Below, one piece after another: positions 6,312-13,341 of a stretch of DNA of 17,916 nucleotides. Position 1 is the stretch's first letter, and every line of letters begins with the position of its first letter. A program made the translations under genes and the position numbers. Origin of the DNA: Syntrophaceae bacterium UBA4810 (lineage in GTDB: Bacteria; Desulfobacterota; Syntrophia; Syntrophales; Smithellaceae); the NCBI GenBank assembly GCA_002402545.1, contig DHGA01000050.1:1-17916 (forward strand), in the 5' to 3' direction. The notes below the pieces were generated by a model that worked only from the letters and a program-made list of their open reading frames with translations, did not search any database and was not told where the DNA came from.

Positions 6312-7487
6312 TTAAAATTTGATGGAAGGCAAAACCAGTTGCGGTTCTCCAAGAAAGAATTTACCTTTTTCGATCCATTCTTTTAAAGTATCGGCGATTT
6401 GTCTTGCCTTGTAATAGCTGGATAGGGGGGCGGTGATAATTTTTTTATCGTCGATAATTATTGTTCCGCTGCGTAATTCTTTGTAGCTGACTTCCGCTAT
6501 AGGTTTGGCCTGACCCTTGGGGTAATCCATGCTGTAGTCATAAACCTGAGTATAAATATCTTCATCTTTTACCGCTGTAAAGCGCGCCATTTCTTCATCC
6601 AGGACGGGTATGGGAATACCGATACCGACAAACAAAGATACACCGTAGCCCAGCATGCTTGCTCCCGCGAGCCATTCTCTATTCATTTCTTTTAAATTAC
6701 CCACTACGGCGATAGTGCCTGACCCTTGCTTGGGAACGCCACCAGGTGTACGCGGCACATTGGGATTGTGTTGCGTGCCCGGCCAGGCGATAAAGCCTTG
6801 CGCTCCGCCCAAAAATATTCGTGTGCCTACACCAATTGTTCGGAAATATGGGTCGTTAAAAAGAGGACTTAGTTGACCTGATGTCGAATATGAAGCGTTT
6901 GCCATCCGCGGTCTAAGCATCCCCATATAAGTGTAAATCGTCGTGTCGGATAAATTTACGGCGCAATTATAGTTTTGATAAGCGTTGCGCGGATTAAACA
7001 AAATGGCGTCATTTAAATCAGTTATCGTAATATTTCTTTCATATTTACGAGCCGGATAACAGTCCGTGCCGTATCCTTCCGCGCGCAGCTTGACCACGTT
7101 TCCGTTGACAAAATCCTCGATAACATGGCCGCCCCCGTAATTAAACTCTCCGGGATAGACACTGTTTAAGGGATCGCCTTCGACAACTTCGGTAGCGCCG
7201 ATATAACAATCCACAGCGGCAATGCCGCCGTATGCCGGAACATCGTTTAGCCATACTTTGGACGCGCGAATGCGCGGAGAAGTATGACCAAAATTGAGAA
7301 AAGCGCCCGACGAGCACATGGGTCCAAAAGTTCCTGTTGTCACGACATCAATTTTTTTTGCTGCTTCTACTTCCCCGTGCCGGGTGACGATATCAATCAT
7401 TTCTTCGGCGGTAACGACAACAGCTTTTCCGCTTTTGATTTTTTCGTTAATTTCCTTGATTGTTTTATTGACTTTTAATTTTTTCAT
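6312..7487 (-). CDS. COG1900/HcyBio-family homocysteine biosynthesis protein
   Basis: The 391-residue protein belongs to the COG1900 (DUF39) family. A methanogen member of this family is implicated in making homocysteine from aspartate semialdehyde and a sulfide source, bypassing the O-acylhomoserine route. Family features visible are EINEKIKSGKAVVVTAEEMI (12-31), TTGTFGPMCSSGAF (50-63), KVWLNDVPAYGG (77-88) and VDCYIGATEV (92-101). Also present are GYGTDCYPARKYE (138-150), FNPRNAYQNYNCAVNLS (164-180) and FLGGAQGF (225-232). Conserved-looking cysteines are 58, 94, 143 and 175. No C-terminal CBS pair or ferredoxin/NIL domain is fused, and no partner is adjacent. No clear Shine-Dalgarno precedes the ATG. 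A promoter-like element lies upstream, so it may be transcribed apart from dut. The substrate is inferred from the family only. Confidence 0.82.
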   Translation of the reverse strand: MKKLKVNKTIKEINEKIKSGKAVVVTAEEMIDIVTRHGEVEAAKKIDVVTTGTFGPMCSSGAFLNFGHTSPRIRASKVWLNDVPAYGGIAAVDCYIGATEVVEGDPLNSVYPGEFNYGGGHVIEDFVNGNVVKLRAEGYGTDCYPARKYERNITITDLNDAILFNPRNAYQNYNCAVNLSDTTIYTYMGMLRPRMANASYSTSGQLSPLFNDPYFRTIGVGTRIFLGGAQGFIAWPGTQHNPNVPRTPGGVPKQGSGTIAVVGNLKEMNREWLAGASMLGYGVSLFVGIGIPIPVLDEEMARFTAVKDEDIYTQVYDYSMDYPKGQAKPIAEVSYKELRSGTIIIDDKKIITAPLSSYYKARQIADTLKEWIEKGKFFLGEPQLVLPSIKF

Positions 7488-7515
7488 GCATCAAAATTAT
7501 GTAAGCTTTTTCGCC

Positions 7516-7544
7516 TTAATACCACTGTTCGATGGCAATTGCAA
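7516..7544 (-). promoter_or_regulatory. Candidate sigma-70-type promoter for the homocysteine-biosynthesis gene
   Basis: On the minus strand TTGCAA (7544-7539) and TATTAA (7521-7516) are separated by 17 nt, each matching 4 of 6 consensus positions. An A/T-rich stretch lies just upstream. The predicted transcript would have a leader of about 20 to 25 nt. The element sits in the 89-bp gap after dut. It is plausible but not strong. Confidence 0.3.
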
Positions 7545-7576
7545 AAAATTAATAAGCTTTTTGTAAAGCAGACCGA

Positions 7577-8029
7577 TTACTTCTTGGTGTGTCCAAAACC
7601 GCCGCCGCCTCTTGATGTCTCATCAAGCTCAGTGGTTTCCACCCATTGCAGGCGGCAGATTTTCTGCACAACCATTTGGGCCAGGCGCATTCCTCTTTTT
7701 ACCACGAACGGTTCCTGGCCGTGATTAATAACAATCAGAGCTATTTCTCCGCGGTAATCGGCGTCAATTGTGCCTGGTGAGTTAAGAAGGGTTATCCCCT
7801 GATGCAGCGCCAGTCCGCTGCGTGGTCTGATTTGAGCCTCATAACCTTCAGGAACAGATATTTGAATTCCTGTGGGGATTTTTTTTCTTTGTCCCGGTTC
7901 AATGATTTCATCATCATTAACCGCGGCAAAAATGTCCATGCCGGAAGCCAGAGCGCTCATATATTGGGGAAGGGGGATGTCGTCATTTCCGGGAGTTTTT
8001 TTGATAAACGCTTTTAAATTAGTATCCAT
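7577..8029 (-). CDS. dut: Deoxyuridine 5'-triphosphate nucleotidohydrolase (dUTPase)
   Basis: dUTPase hydrolyses dUTP to dUMP and pyrophosphate, keeping uracil out of DNA and supplying dUMP for dTMP synthesis. All five motifs of the homotrimeric family are present in order in 150 residues: ASGMDIFAA (28-36), RPRSGLAL (68-75), GTIDADYRGEI (86-96), RGMRLAQMV (112-120) and the flexible C-terminal RGGGGFGHT (140-148). Asp89 matches the catalytic Asp and Tyr92 the uracil-discriminating residue by position. Length is typical. No Shine-Dalgarno is visible before the ATG, whose upstream bases read TATATCTTTTT. It lies 111 nt after pnp, beyond a strong hairpin, so it probably has its own promoter or depends on read-through. 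Confidence 0.96.
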   Translation of the reverse strand: MDTNLKAFIKKTPGNDDIPLPQYMSALASGMDIFAAVNDDEIIEPGQRKKIPTGIQISVPEGYEAQIRPRSGLALHQGITLLNSPGTIDADYRGEIALIVINHGQEPFVVKRGMRLAQMVVQKICRLQWVETTELDETSRGGGGFGHTKK

Positions 8030-8085
8030 AAAAAGATATAACCATACGCGCTTTTTAAATTATTTTTGTTTATTATGAAAAAGAT

Positions 8086-8119
8086 CCTTTTTGTGATTAT
8101 AAAAATAATCACAAAAAGG
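8086..8119 (-). terminator. Perfect 15-bp hairpin after pnp, probable terminator or 3' stabiliser
   Basis: CCTTTTTGTGATTAT (8086-8100) and its exact complement (8105-8119) form a 15-bp stem with a 4-nt loop, 21 nt after the pnp stop. On the minus strand it is followed by ATCTTTTTC, giving a short U-tract two bases after the stem. The stem is mostly A/T, so it may be an imperfect terminator, an RNase-resistant 3' end, or both. Confidence 0.6.
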
Positions 8120-8140
8120 TTTTAAAATAATTGACTTAAA

Positions 8141-10267
8141 TTATTTAGTGGGTTCCTGCCCTAAAGCGTCCTTGCGGCTGAGGCGAATTTTTCCAGACTT
8201 GTCGACTTCCAGTACTTTTACCATGACCTCGTCGCCTTCCTGAAGGACGTCGGTAACCTTATTAATTCTTTCTTTGGCAATTTGCGAGATATGCAGTAAG
8301 CCTTCCGTGCCCGGTAAAATTTCCACAAAAGCGCCGAAATCAACAATTTTTTTCACCGTGCCGCGATAGATTTTCCCGATTTCCGCTTCCTCGGTCAGCC
8401 ATTTCACCATCGCCACCGCGCGTGCAGCCGCTTCTGCGTCAGCAGAAGCAATCGTCACGGTGCCGTCATCTTCCACGTCAATGGTCACGCCGGTCTCACT
8501 GATGATCTGACGGATATTCTTGCCGCCGGAACCGATAACCGTGCGCACCTGCTCCGCCTTCACTTTAACCGTGGTAATGCGCGGCGCGTAGAGGGAAATA
8601 TCTCCACGAGGCGCAGTCATCGTCTCACGAATCTTGCCGATGATATGAATACGACCTTCTCTGGCCTGCGCCAGCGCTTTGCGCAGAATGTCCTCGGTCA
8701 ATCCATCAATCTTGATATCCATCTGCAGGGCGGTCACGCCTTTTTCCGTGCCGCAGACCTTGAAATCCATGTCGCCTGCGTGGTCTTCATCGCCCAGAAT
8801 ATCGGACAAAACCACCACTTCGTCTCCTTCTTTTAAAAGCCCCATAGCAATACCGGCCACAATATCCTTGACCGGAACACCGCCGTCCATCATGCTCAGA
8901 ATGCCGCCGCAGACCGTCGCCATGGAAGACGATCCGTTAGAAGAAAGCACTTCCGATACAATACGGATGGTATAGGGAAACTCTTCCGCAGAGGGCAGGA
9001 CGGGAACCAGAGCCTTGCGGGCCAGGGCACCGTGACCTATTTCCCTTCTGCCGGGACTGCGCAGGAATTTCGCCTCACCCACGCTGTAAGGAGGAAAGTT
9101 ATAGTGCAGCATGAACGAGCGCATCTCTTCGCCACCCACATAGTCCATTCGCTGTTCATCGGAGGAAGTCCCCAGGGTGAGCACAGCGAGGGCCTGCGTT
9201 TCCCCGCGGGAAAACAGGGCGGAACCATGGGCGCGCGGCAGCACACCGACTTCGGAGCTGATCGGGCGGATTTCTGTGGAAGACCGTCCGTCGATTCTTT
9301 TCTTTTTCTGGATAATCATGTCACGAAGAATTCGGGATTCCAGATGCTCGATGATCGCGGCCACTTTCTTGGCAAGCACCGCGTCGCCGTCGCTGATTTC
9401 TTTAATTACAGCTGCGCGGACATCACCGAGCTTGCTGTACCGTTCCAGCTTACGCGGCATGCCGTAACCTTCCTGCAACCCGGGCAGCGCCGCCGCACTT
9501 ACCTTTGCGAGAAGTTCCGCATCTGTCGCGACTTCTTCAACGATCCTTTTAGCTTTGCCGATGGCGGCGCGCATTTCATCTTGAAGATCGATCACCGGCC
9601 GGATTGCTTCGAGACCAAACTTAATGGCATCCACAATAATGTTTTCCGGCACTTCCTTGGCTTCGCCTTCCATCATGACCAGTTCCACATCATAGGGACG
9701 GCCCGCTGTTCCGGGCGTTACTTTACGTCCAACCAGGAAGAGATTCATCTCGCTTTCCTTCATCATTTCCGGTGTCGCGTTCGCGATCAACTCGCCGTTG
9801 ATGCGGCCGACGCGCGCGCCGGCAATCGGGCCCTTAAACGGAATATCGGATATTTCCAGAGCGGCGGACGCGCCGATCAGTGCCGCGATATCCGCGTCGT
9901 TTTCCCGGTCCACGGAAAGCACCGTGGCCACAATTTGCGTTTCAGAATAATATCCCTTGGGAAAAAGGGGACGAATCGAGCGGTCAATGATACGCGACGT
10001 TAATGTTTCACGTTCATTGGGACGCCCTTCTCTTTTAAAAAATCCGCCGGGAATTTTTCCGGCCGCGTAAGTCATTTCCTGATAATCCACCGTCAGCGGC
10101 AGAAAATCCAAGCCTTCTCTCACGGTCTTTAAAGATACCGCCGTCACCAGCACAACGGTGTCGCCGTAATAAACCAGCATGGCCCCATCCGCCTGCGCGG
10201 CCACGTAATTGGCCTTCAGTGAAAACTTACGTCCGGCAAAATCTTTACTAAATATGTTATTACTCAT
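8141..10267 (-). CDS. pnp: Polyribonucleotide nucleotidyltransferase (PNPase)
   Basis: PNPase degrades RNA 3' to 5' by phosphorolysis and can add heteropolymeric tails. The 708-residue length is normal. Domains in order are RNase PH 1 (about 12-145, with GFFKREGRPNERETLTSR), an all-alpha linker (about 240-320), RNase PH 2 (about 325-545), KH (about 555-612, IGSGGKNIRQI) and S1 (about 630-700, GTVKKIVDFGAFVEI). The catalytic acids of GDEDHAGDMDFK are present (Asp495 and Asp501, matching E. coli D486 and D492). A ring trimer is expected. The ATG has GGAGGA 6 nt upstream. It follows rpsO after a 130-bp leader with a hairpin, as in E. coli, where pnp is autoregulated through its leader. Parts of the gene are much richer in G+C than the pil genes. 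Confidence 0.98.
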   Translation of the reverse strand: MSNNIFSKDFAGRKFSLKANYVAAQADGAMLVYYGDTVVLVTAVSLKTVREGLDFLPLTVDYQEMTYAAGKIPGGFFKREGRPNERETLTSRIIDRSIRPLFPKGYYSETQIVATVLSVDRENDADIAALIGASAALEISDIPFKGPIAGARVGRINGELIANATPEMMKESEMNLFLVGRKVTPGTAGRPYDVELVMMEGEAKEVPENIIVDAIKFGLEAIRPVIDLQDEMRAAIGKAKRIVEEVATDAELLAKVSAAALPGLQEGYGMPRKLERYSKLGDVRAAVIKEISDGDAVLAKKVAAIIEHLESRILRDMIIQKKKRIDGRSSTEIRPISSEVGVLPRAHGSALFSRGETQALAVLTLGTSSDEQRMDYVGGEEMRSFMLHYNFPPYSVGEAKFLRSPGRREIGHGALARKALVPVLPSAEEFPYTIRIVSEVLSSNGSSSMATVCGGILSMMDGGVPVKDIVAGIAMGLLKEGDEVVVLSDILGDEDHAGDMDFKVCGTEKGVTALQMDIKIDGLTEDILRKALAQAREGRIHIIGKIRETMTAPRGDISLYAPRITTVKVKAEQVRTVIGSGGKNIRQIISETGVTIDVEDDGTVTIASADAEAAARAVAMVKWLTEEAEIGKIYRGTVKKIVDFGAFVEILPGTEGLLHISQIAKERINKVTDVLQEGDEVMVKVLEVDKSGKIRLSRKDALGQEPTK

Positions 10268-10324
10268 TTACTTTCCTCCATTTTTGATCCTCAACGGAAA
10301 TCAACATGATATTAAAAATAAAGC

Positions 10325-10360
10325 GCACCGCGTCATTAGCGCTCGCATTTGAAGCGGTGC
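10325..10360 (-). terminator. rpsO-pnp intergenic hairpin (terminator or processing site)
   Basis: GCACCGC (10325-10331) pairs perfectly with GCGGTGC (10354-10360), with a 22-nt loop that contains the small palindrome AGCGCT. On the minus strand the stem is followed by GCTTTATTTTT, a U-rich tail. It lies 37 nt after the rpsO stop and 57 nt before pnp. This suits a partial rpsO terminator or, by analogy to E. coli, the structured pnp leader cut by RNase III. The choice between them is inference. Confidence 0.5.
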
Positions 10361-10397
10361 TGATAAAAATTTTACGACGTTGTACCGTTGAGTGTTG

Positions 10398-10664
10398 TTA
10401 TTTTCTGAGTCCAAGACTTTTAACTAATTTTCGATATCGTTCGATATCATTGTCCTTAATGTAGTTAAGGAGCCTTCTTCGCTGGCCTACCAGTTTGAGC
10501 AATCCTCGACGAGAATGATGATCTTTCTTATGCGCTTTAAAATGTTCAGTCAGATATTCAATTCTGGCGCTCAAAAGTGCTATCTGGACTTCCGGTGATC
10601 CGGTATCCTTTTCGTGAAGACGGTAGTTTTCAATCAATGACTTTCTTTTTTCCAAATTTAACAC
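10398..10664 (-). CDS. rpsO: 30S ribosomal protein S15
   Basis: S15 is a primary 16S rRNA binder that nucleates the platform of the 30S subunit. The 88 residues match the family at its usual length, with HEKDTGSPEVQIALLSARI (17-35), HFKAHKKDHHSRRGLLKLV (41-59) and QRRRLLNYI (61-69). The start is GTG and is fixed by an ideal AGGAGG 7 nt upstream. It lies 48 nt after truB with a promoter-like element in the end of truB. In E. coli S15 represses its own translation through leader structure; I could not establish a comparable pseudoknot here. Confidence 0.97.
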   Translation of the reverse strand: MLNLEKRKSLIENYRLHEKDTGSPEVQIALLSARIEYLTEHFKAHKKDHHSRRGLLKLVGQRRRLLNYIKDNDIERYRKLVKSLGLRK

Positions 10665-10712
10665 GCTCTTTCCTCCTAAATGATTAATTCCATGTATATT
10701 TAAAAAATGATT

Positions 10713-11669
10713 TTAGTTATTAATATTATTAAACACTCTGATTATTTTGGCAACGGGGAATTTATCGTCTAGTTGAGAGATTTTATCAGACGCGACAGTT
10801 ATTTCCGCCAAAGCGATCAGCTTTCCTTCATTGTTTATGAACTTTATCATATCTCCCTGATCAAGAAAAGGAAGAACATGAGCTTTCATCACTGCCACGG
10901 AAGGCTGCAGGCCGTTTCGTAGTTTATCGGCAAAATTCTCTTCAACTTCAATTACTTTCCACGAAGGCATGAGTCTTTCCATGGGCAATATACTTTTTAT
11001 TAGCTCCTCTTTTTTGCTCGCGTATGAATGGTTTCCTTTTAGGTCATTTGTTAATGATACCGCCATTTCTTCGGAAAAAAACCCACTGCGCACGCGGCGC
11101 AAATCCGATAAACACGCTCCGCAACCGAGCTGTTCACCGATCTCTGAACAAAGTGTCCTGATATAAGTTCCTTTAGAACAGGTCACTCGGAAAGTCACAT
11201 AGTTGTAAGCAATATTTTCGATGCTAATATCAAAAATTTCTATCTCGCGTGAGGGTGTTTCTGGGAAAATACCTTTTCTGGCCCATTTATATAAAGGTTT
11301 ACCCTGATGCTTGACCGCCGAATAAGCAGGCGGAACCTGTTTTTTTCTTCCGGTCATCTGCGACATTAATAACCGTATCTCTTCTTCGCTTACGATTTTA
11401 TCTGAAGTCGCGATGATTTTACCTTTTATGTCCATGGTGTCTGTTTTTACGCCCAGCCGCATTGTTGCCAGATATTCTTTATCTTCTCCTGAAAGAAAAC
11501 CGGCCAGTTTGGTGGCTTCGTTCAGGCAAACAGGAAGAACACCTGTGGCCATCGGATCAAGCGTTCCTGTGTGCCCCGCCTTTTTTGCCCCAAGTATTTT
11601 TTTAACTTCCGATACGACATCATGGGAAGTTTTATCCGCGGGTTTGTCGATTATCACCACGCCGTTCAT
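10713..11669 (-). CDS. truB: tRNA pseudouridine(55) synthase TruB
   Basis: TruB converts U55 in the T-loop of tRNAs to pseudouridine and also helps tRNAs fold. The 318 residues include the N-terminal GVVIIDKPADKTSHDVV and the catalytic motif GHTGTLDPMATGVLP (32-46) with nucleophile Asp38. Also present are KEYLATMRLGVKTDTMD, the QVPPAYSAVK-type motif KKQVPPAYSAVKHQGKPLY, and TCSKGTYIRTL. A PUA-like C-terminal domain spans about 240-315. It starts 3 nt after the stop of the DHH gene, so it is probably translationally coupled, and its last codons carry a promoter-like element for rpsO. Confidence 0.97.
   Translation of the reverse strand: MNGVVIIDKPADKTSHDVVSEVKKILGAKKAGHTGTLDPMATGVLPVCLNEATKLAGFLSGEDKEYLATMRLGVKTDTMDIKGKIIATSDKIVSEEEIRLLMSQMTGRKKQVPPAYSAVKHQGKPLYKWARKGIFPETPSREIEIFDISIENIAYNYVTFRVTCSKGTYIRTLCSEIGEQLGCGACLSDLRRVRSGFFSEEMAVSLTNDLKGNHSYASKKEELIKSILPMERLMPSWKVIEVEENFADKLRNGLQPSVAVMKAHVLPFLDQGDMIKFINNEGKLIALAEITVASDKISQLDDKFPVAKIIRVFNNINN
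10725..10753 (-). promoter_or_regulatory. Candidate rpsO promoter inside the 3' end of truB
   Basis: On the minus strand TTGCCA (10753-10748) and AATAAT (10730-10725) are exactly 17 nt apart, each 5 of 6 to the sigma-70 consensus. The start point would fall near 10718, giving an rpsO leader of roughly 54 nt. An internal promoter between truB and rpsO is known in E. coli, which supports the reading. It overlaps coding sequence, so conservation of the codons cannot be excluded as the cause. Confidence 0.45.
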
Positions 11670-11672
11670 AAA

Positions 11673-12626
11673 TCACCGTGTTTCTTTAATTGCTTCGAGA
11701 ACTTCTTCCTTAACGACTTCAATATTTCCTTTTATTCGACAAGCCGCCGCGTTGGCGTGTCCCCCTCCGCCGAATTTCTTTGCTATTTTTTCCACGCTTA
11801 TTTTGCCTTTGGAGCGTAAACTTAGCTTATAATAGTTATCTTCCAGCTGTGTGTATAAAATCGATACGGAAATTCCTTTAACTGAACGGGGGATTTCGAC
11901 AAATCCTTCCGTATGTTCATATGTGGCTCCGGATTCTTTTAGCGCGCTTTTTGTGACCACGAGAGAACCAACCTGGTTCTGAAAATCAAGCGATAGTGTT
12001 TCGAGCGCTTTTTTCATCAATATTATTTTTACCGGAGAATCGTTTTCGTAAATATTTTCAGAAATCCACTGCGGGTCCGCTCCGTTTTCCACCAGTTTGC
12101 CCGCGGCATAGAGCGTGTCTTTTGTTGTATTGGTGTAACGGAACCCCCCCGTGTCCGTGAGAATTGCCGCGTATAAATTGGTGCAGATTTCCGGTGACAT
12201 TTTCGCGCGCATTTTTTCAAAAAGGCGGAAGATAAGCTCTCCCGTGGAACTTGCCTGGCCGTCCCATAATTTTAAAGGAGAAAACCCGTTGTTCGATATA
12301 TGATGATCGATGTTGATCAGCGTCTTGATTCTAGCGATTTCTTTCGCTTTTTCTCCCACGCGTTCCAGCTCGCTGCAATCCAATATGAAAGCCACGTCAA
12401 ATTTGCTTACATCGTCTAGTTTGTTTGCTATTTTCTCCGCTGACGGCAGGAAGCTATAATGGTCAGGAGTTTTATCTTCATTATAGATAACCGCTTTTTT
12501 ACCCAGATCGCTCAGCATGCAGTAAAGAGCCAGCTCTGATCCGAGAGCGTCTCCGTCTAATTTTGTGTGGGACGTGATCAAAAAATGCTGTCCCTCTTTT
12601 ATTTTTTTAATAATTTTATTAATCAT
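11673..12626 (-). CDS. nrnA: NrnA-type DHH/DHHA1 phosphoesterase (nanoRNase/pAp phosphatase)
   Basis: The family degrades 2-5 nt RNA oligomers and dephosphorylates pAp to AMP, finishing work begun by nucleases such as PNPase. Metal-binding motifs of the DHH domain are HTKLDGDALGS (20-30), ILDCSELERVG (81-91), NIDHH (105-109) and ILTDTGGFRY (155-164). The DHHA1 domain follows with SLRSKGKISVEKIAKKFGGGG (269-289) and the substrate-binding GGGGH (286-290). The 317-residue length is typical of NrnA and shorter than RecJ. The first motif has TKL where N-P-D is common, but the Asp residues are kept. The ATG overlaps the rbfA stop (ATGA). This gene commonly sits between rbfA and truB in this cluster. 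Confidence 0.92.
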   Translation of the reverse strand: MINKIIKKIKEGQHFLITSHTKLDGDALGSELALYCMLSDLGKKAVIYNEDKTPDHYSFLPSAEKIANKLDDVSKFDVAFILDCSELERVGEKAKEIARIKTLINIDHHISNNGFSPLKLWDGQASSTGELIFRLFEKMRAKMSPEICTNLYAAILTDTGGFRYTNTTKDTLYAAGKLVENGADPQWISENIYENDSPVKIILMKKALETLSLDFQNQVGSLVVTKSALKESGATYEHTEGFVEIPRSVKGISVSILYTQLEDNYYKLSLRSKGKISVEKIAKKFGGGGHANAAACRIKGNIEVVKEEVLEAIKETR

Positions 12627-12991
12627 TCTTCCGCTTCTGTTTTATTTTCTTCGCTTGCGATATTTGCCAAAATTTTCTCGATACGGCTACTGTAGCCGAA
12701 AGACTTGTCATGAATAAACATTATTTCCGGTACAAAACGCAGTTGCAGGCGCCTGCCCAGCTCCCGCCGAACAAAACTGGTAGCTTTGTCCAGGCCGATG
12801 CGCGTTTCTTCGGAGCATTCATCTTTGCCTATTTCCACGAAATAAATTTTTGCGTTCCTTAAATCATCACTTACTTTCACGGCGGTGACAGTCAGGGCGT
12901 GCACGCGCGGGTCTTTTACCTCCGCGGAAAAGATCGCGGCGATTTCAGCCATAATCTGTTCGGCTACCCTGTCCGCTCTTTTAAAAGTCAT
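12623..12991 (-). CDS. rbfA: Ribosome-binding factor A
   Basis: RbfA is a KH-fold factor that binds the immature 30S subunit near helix 1 of 16S rRNA and is needed for late maturation and cold growth. The 122 residues carry the family markers RADRVAEQIMAEIAAIF, KDPRVHALTVTAVKVSDDLRNAKIY, VRRELGRRLQLRFVPEIMFIHD and a short acidic tail. Length is normal. It overlaps the DUF503 gene by 11 bp at its start and the nrnA start by ATGA at its end, so it lies within a tightly coupled unit. Confidence 0.96.
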   Translation of the reverse strand: MTFKRADRVAEQIMAEIAAIFSAEVKDPRVHALTVTAVKVSDDLRNAKIYFVEIGKDECSEETRIGLDKATSFVRRELGRRLQLRFVPEIMFIHDKSFGYSSRIEKILANIASEENKTEAEE

Positions 12992-13319
12992 CGTATTTTA
13001 TTTCACTGTCCACGGCTGTTTCCGGAAAACTGGAGACAGCCATTATTTCAATTTTAGTGTTTAATATTTCGGCCGCGCGCATGTTATCTATGAATTTGAG
13101 CAGATGATCAACTTTTCCGTTTATGTAACGGGAATCATTTCCCACACAGGCAAAACCGATTTCTGCATATTTATAACTATCGAGTTTCCCGATTTGGGCA
13201 ATGGACACGTTAAATTCATTCTGCGTCCTTTTCAGAATCTTGTTCATGACGCTTCTTTTATCTTTTAAAGAGCCGCTTTCGCCGAGGCGTAAATTAATTA
13301 TGCCGTAGCCGATAACCAT
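12981..13319 (-). CDS. DUF503/YlxP-family protein
   Basis: The 112-residue protein matches the DUF503 (YlxP) family by SLKDKRSVMNKILKRTQNEFNVSIAQIG (17-44), a stretch with YKYAEIGFACVGND, and its beta-alpha-beta ferredoxin-like layout. It is slightly longer than most members because of an acidic C-terminal tail. Members lie between infB and rbfA in many bacteria, as here, and a part in ribosome assembly or RNA-related work has been suggested from that context. No biochemical function can be read from the sequence. It begins 22 nt after the infB stop and overlaps rbfA. Confidence 0.88.
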   Translation of the reverse strand: MVIGYGIINLRLGESGSLKDKRSVMNKILKRTQNEFNVSIAQIGKLDSYKYAEIGFACVGNDSRYINGKVDHLLKFIDNMRAAEILNTKIEIMAVSSFPETAVDSEIKYDDF

Positions 13320-13341
13320 AAAATGTATTTTAAATCTTACT

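Noticed and set aside
7502..7561. Repeated TAAGCTTTTT at 7502 and 7552 as a transposon end or operator
   Set aside because: It is a single 10-bp direct repeat in AT-rich DNA, with no transposase, target duplication or matching structure.
9032..10003. A 323-codon open frame on the plus strand
   Set aside because: It is fully antisense to pnp, whose domains and catalytic residues are intact. GC-rich codon use opens the opposite frame. The product resembles no family I recognise.
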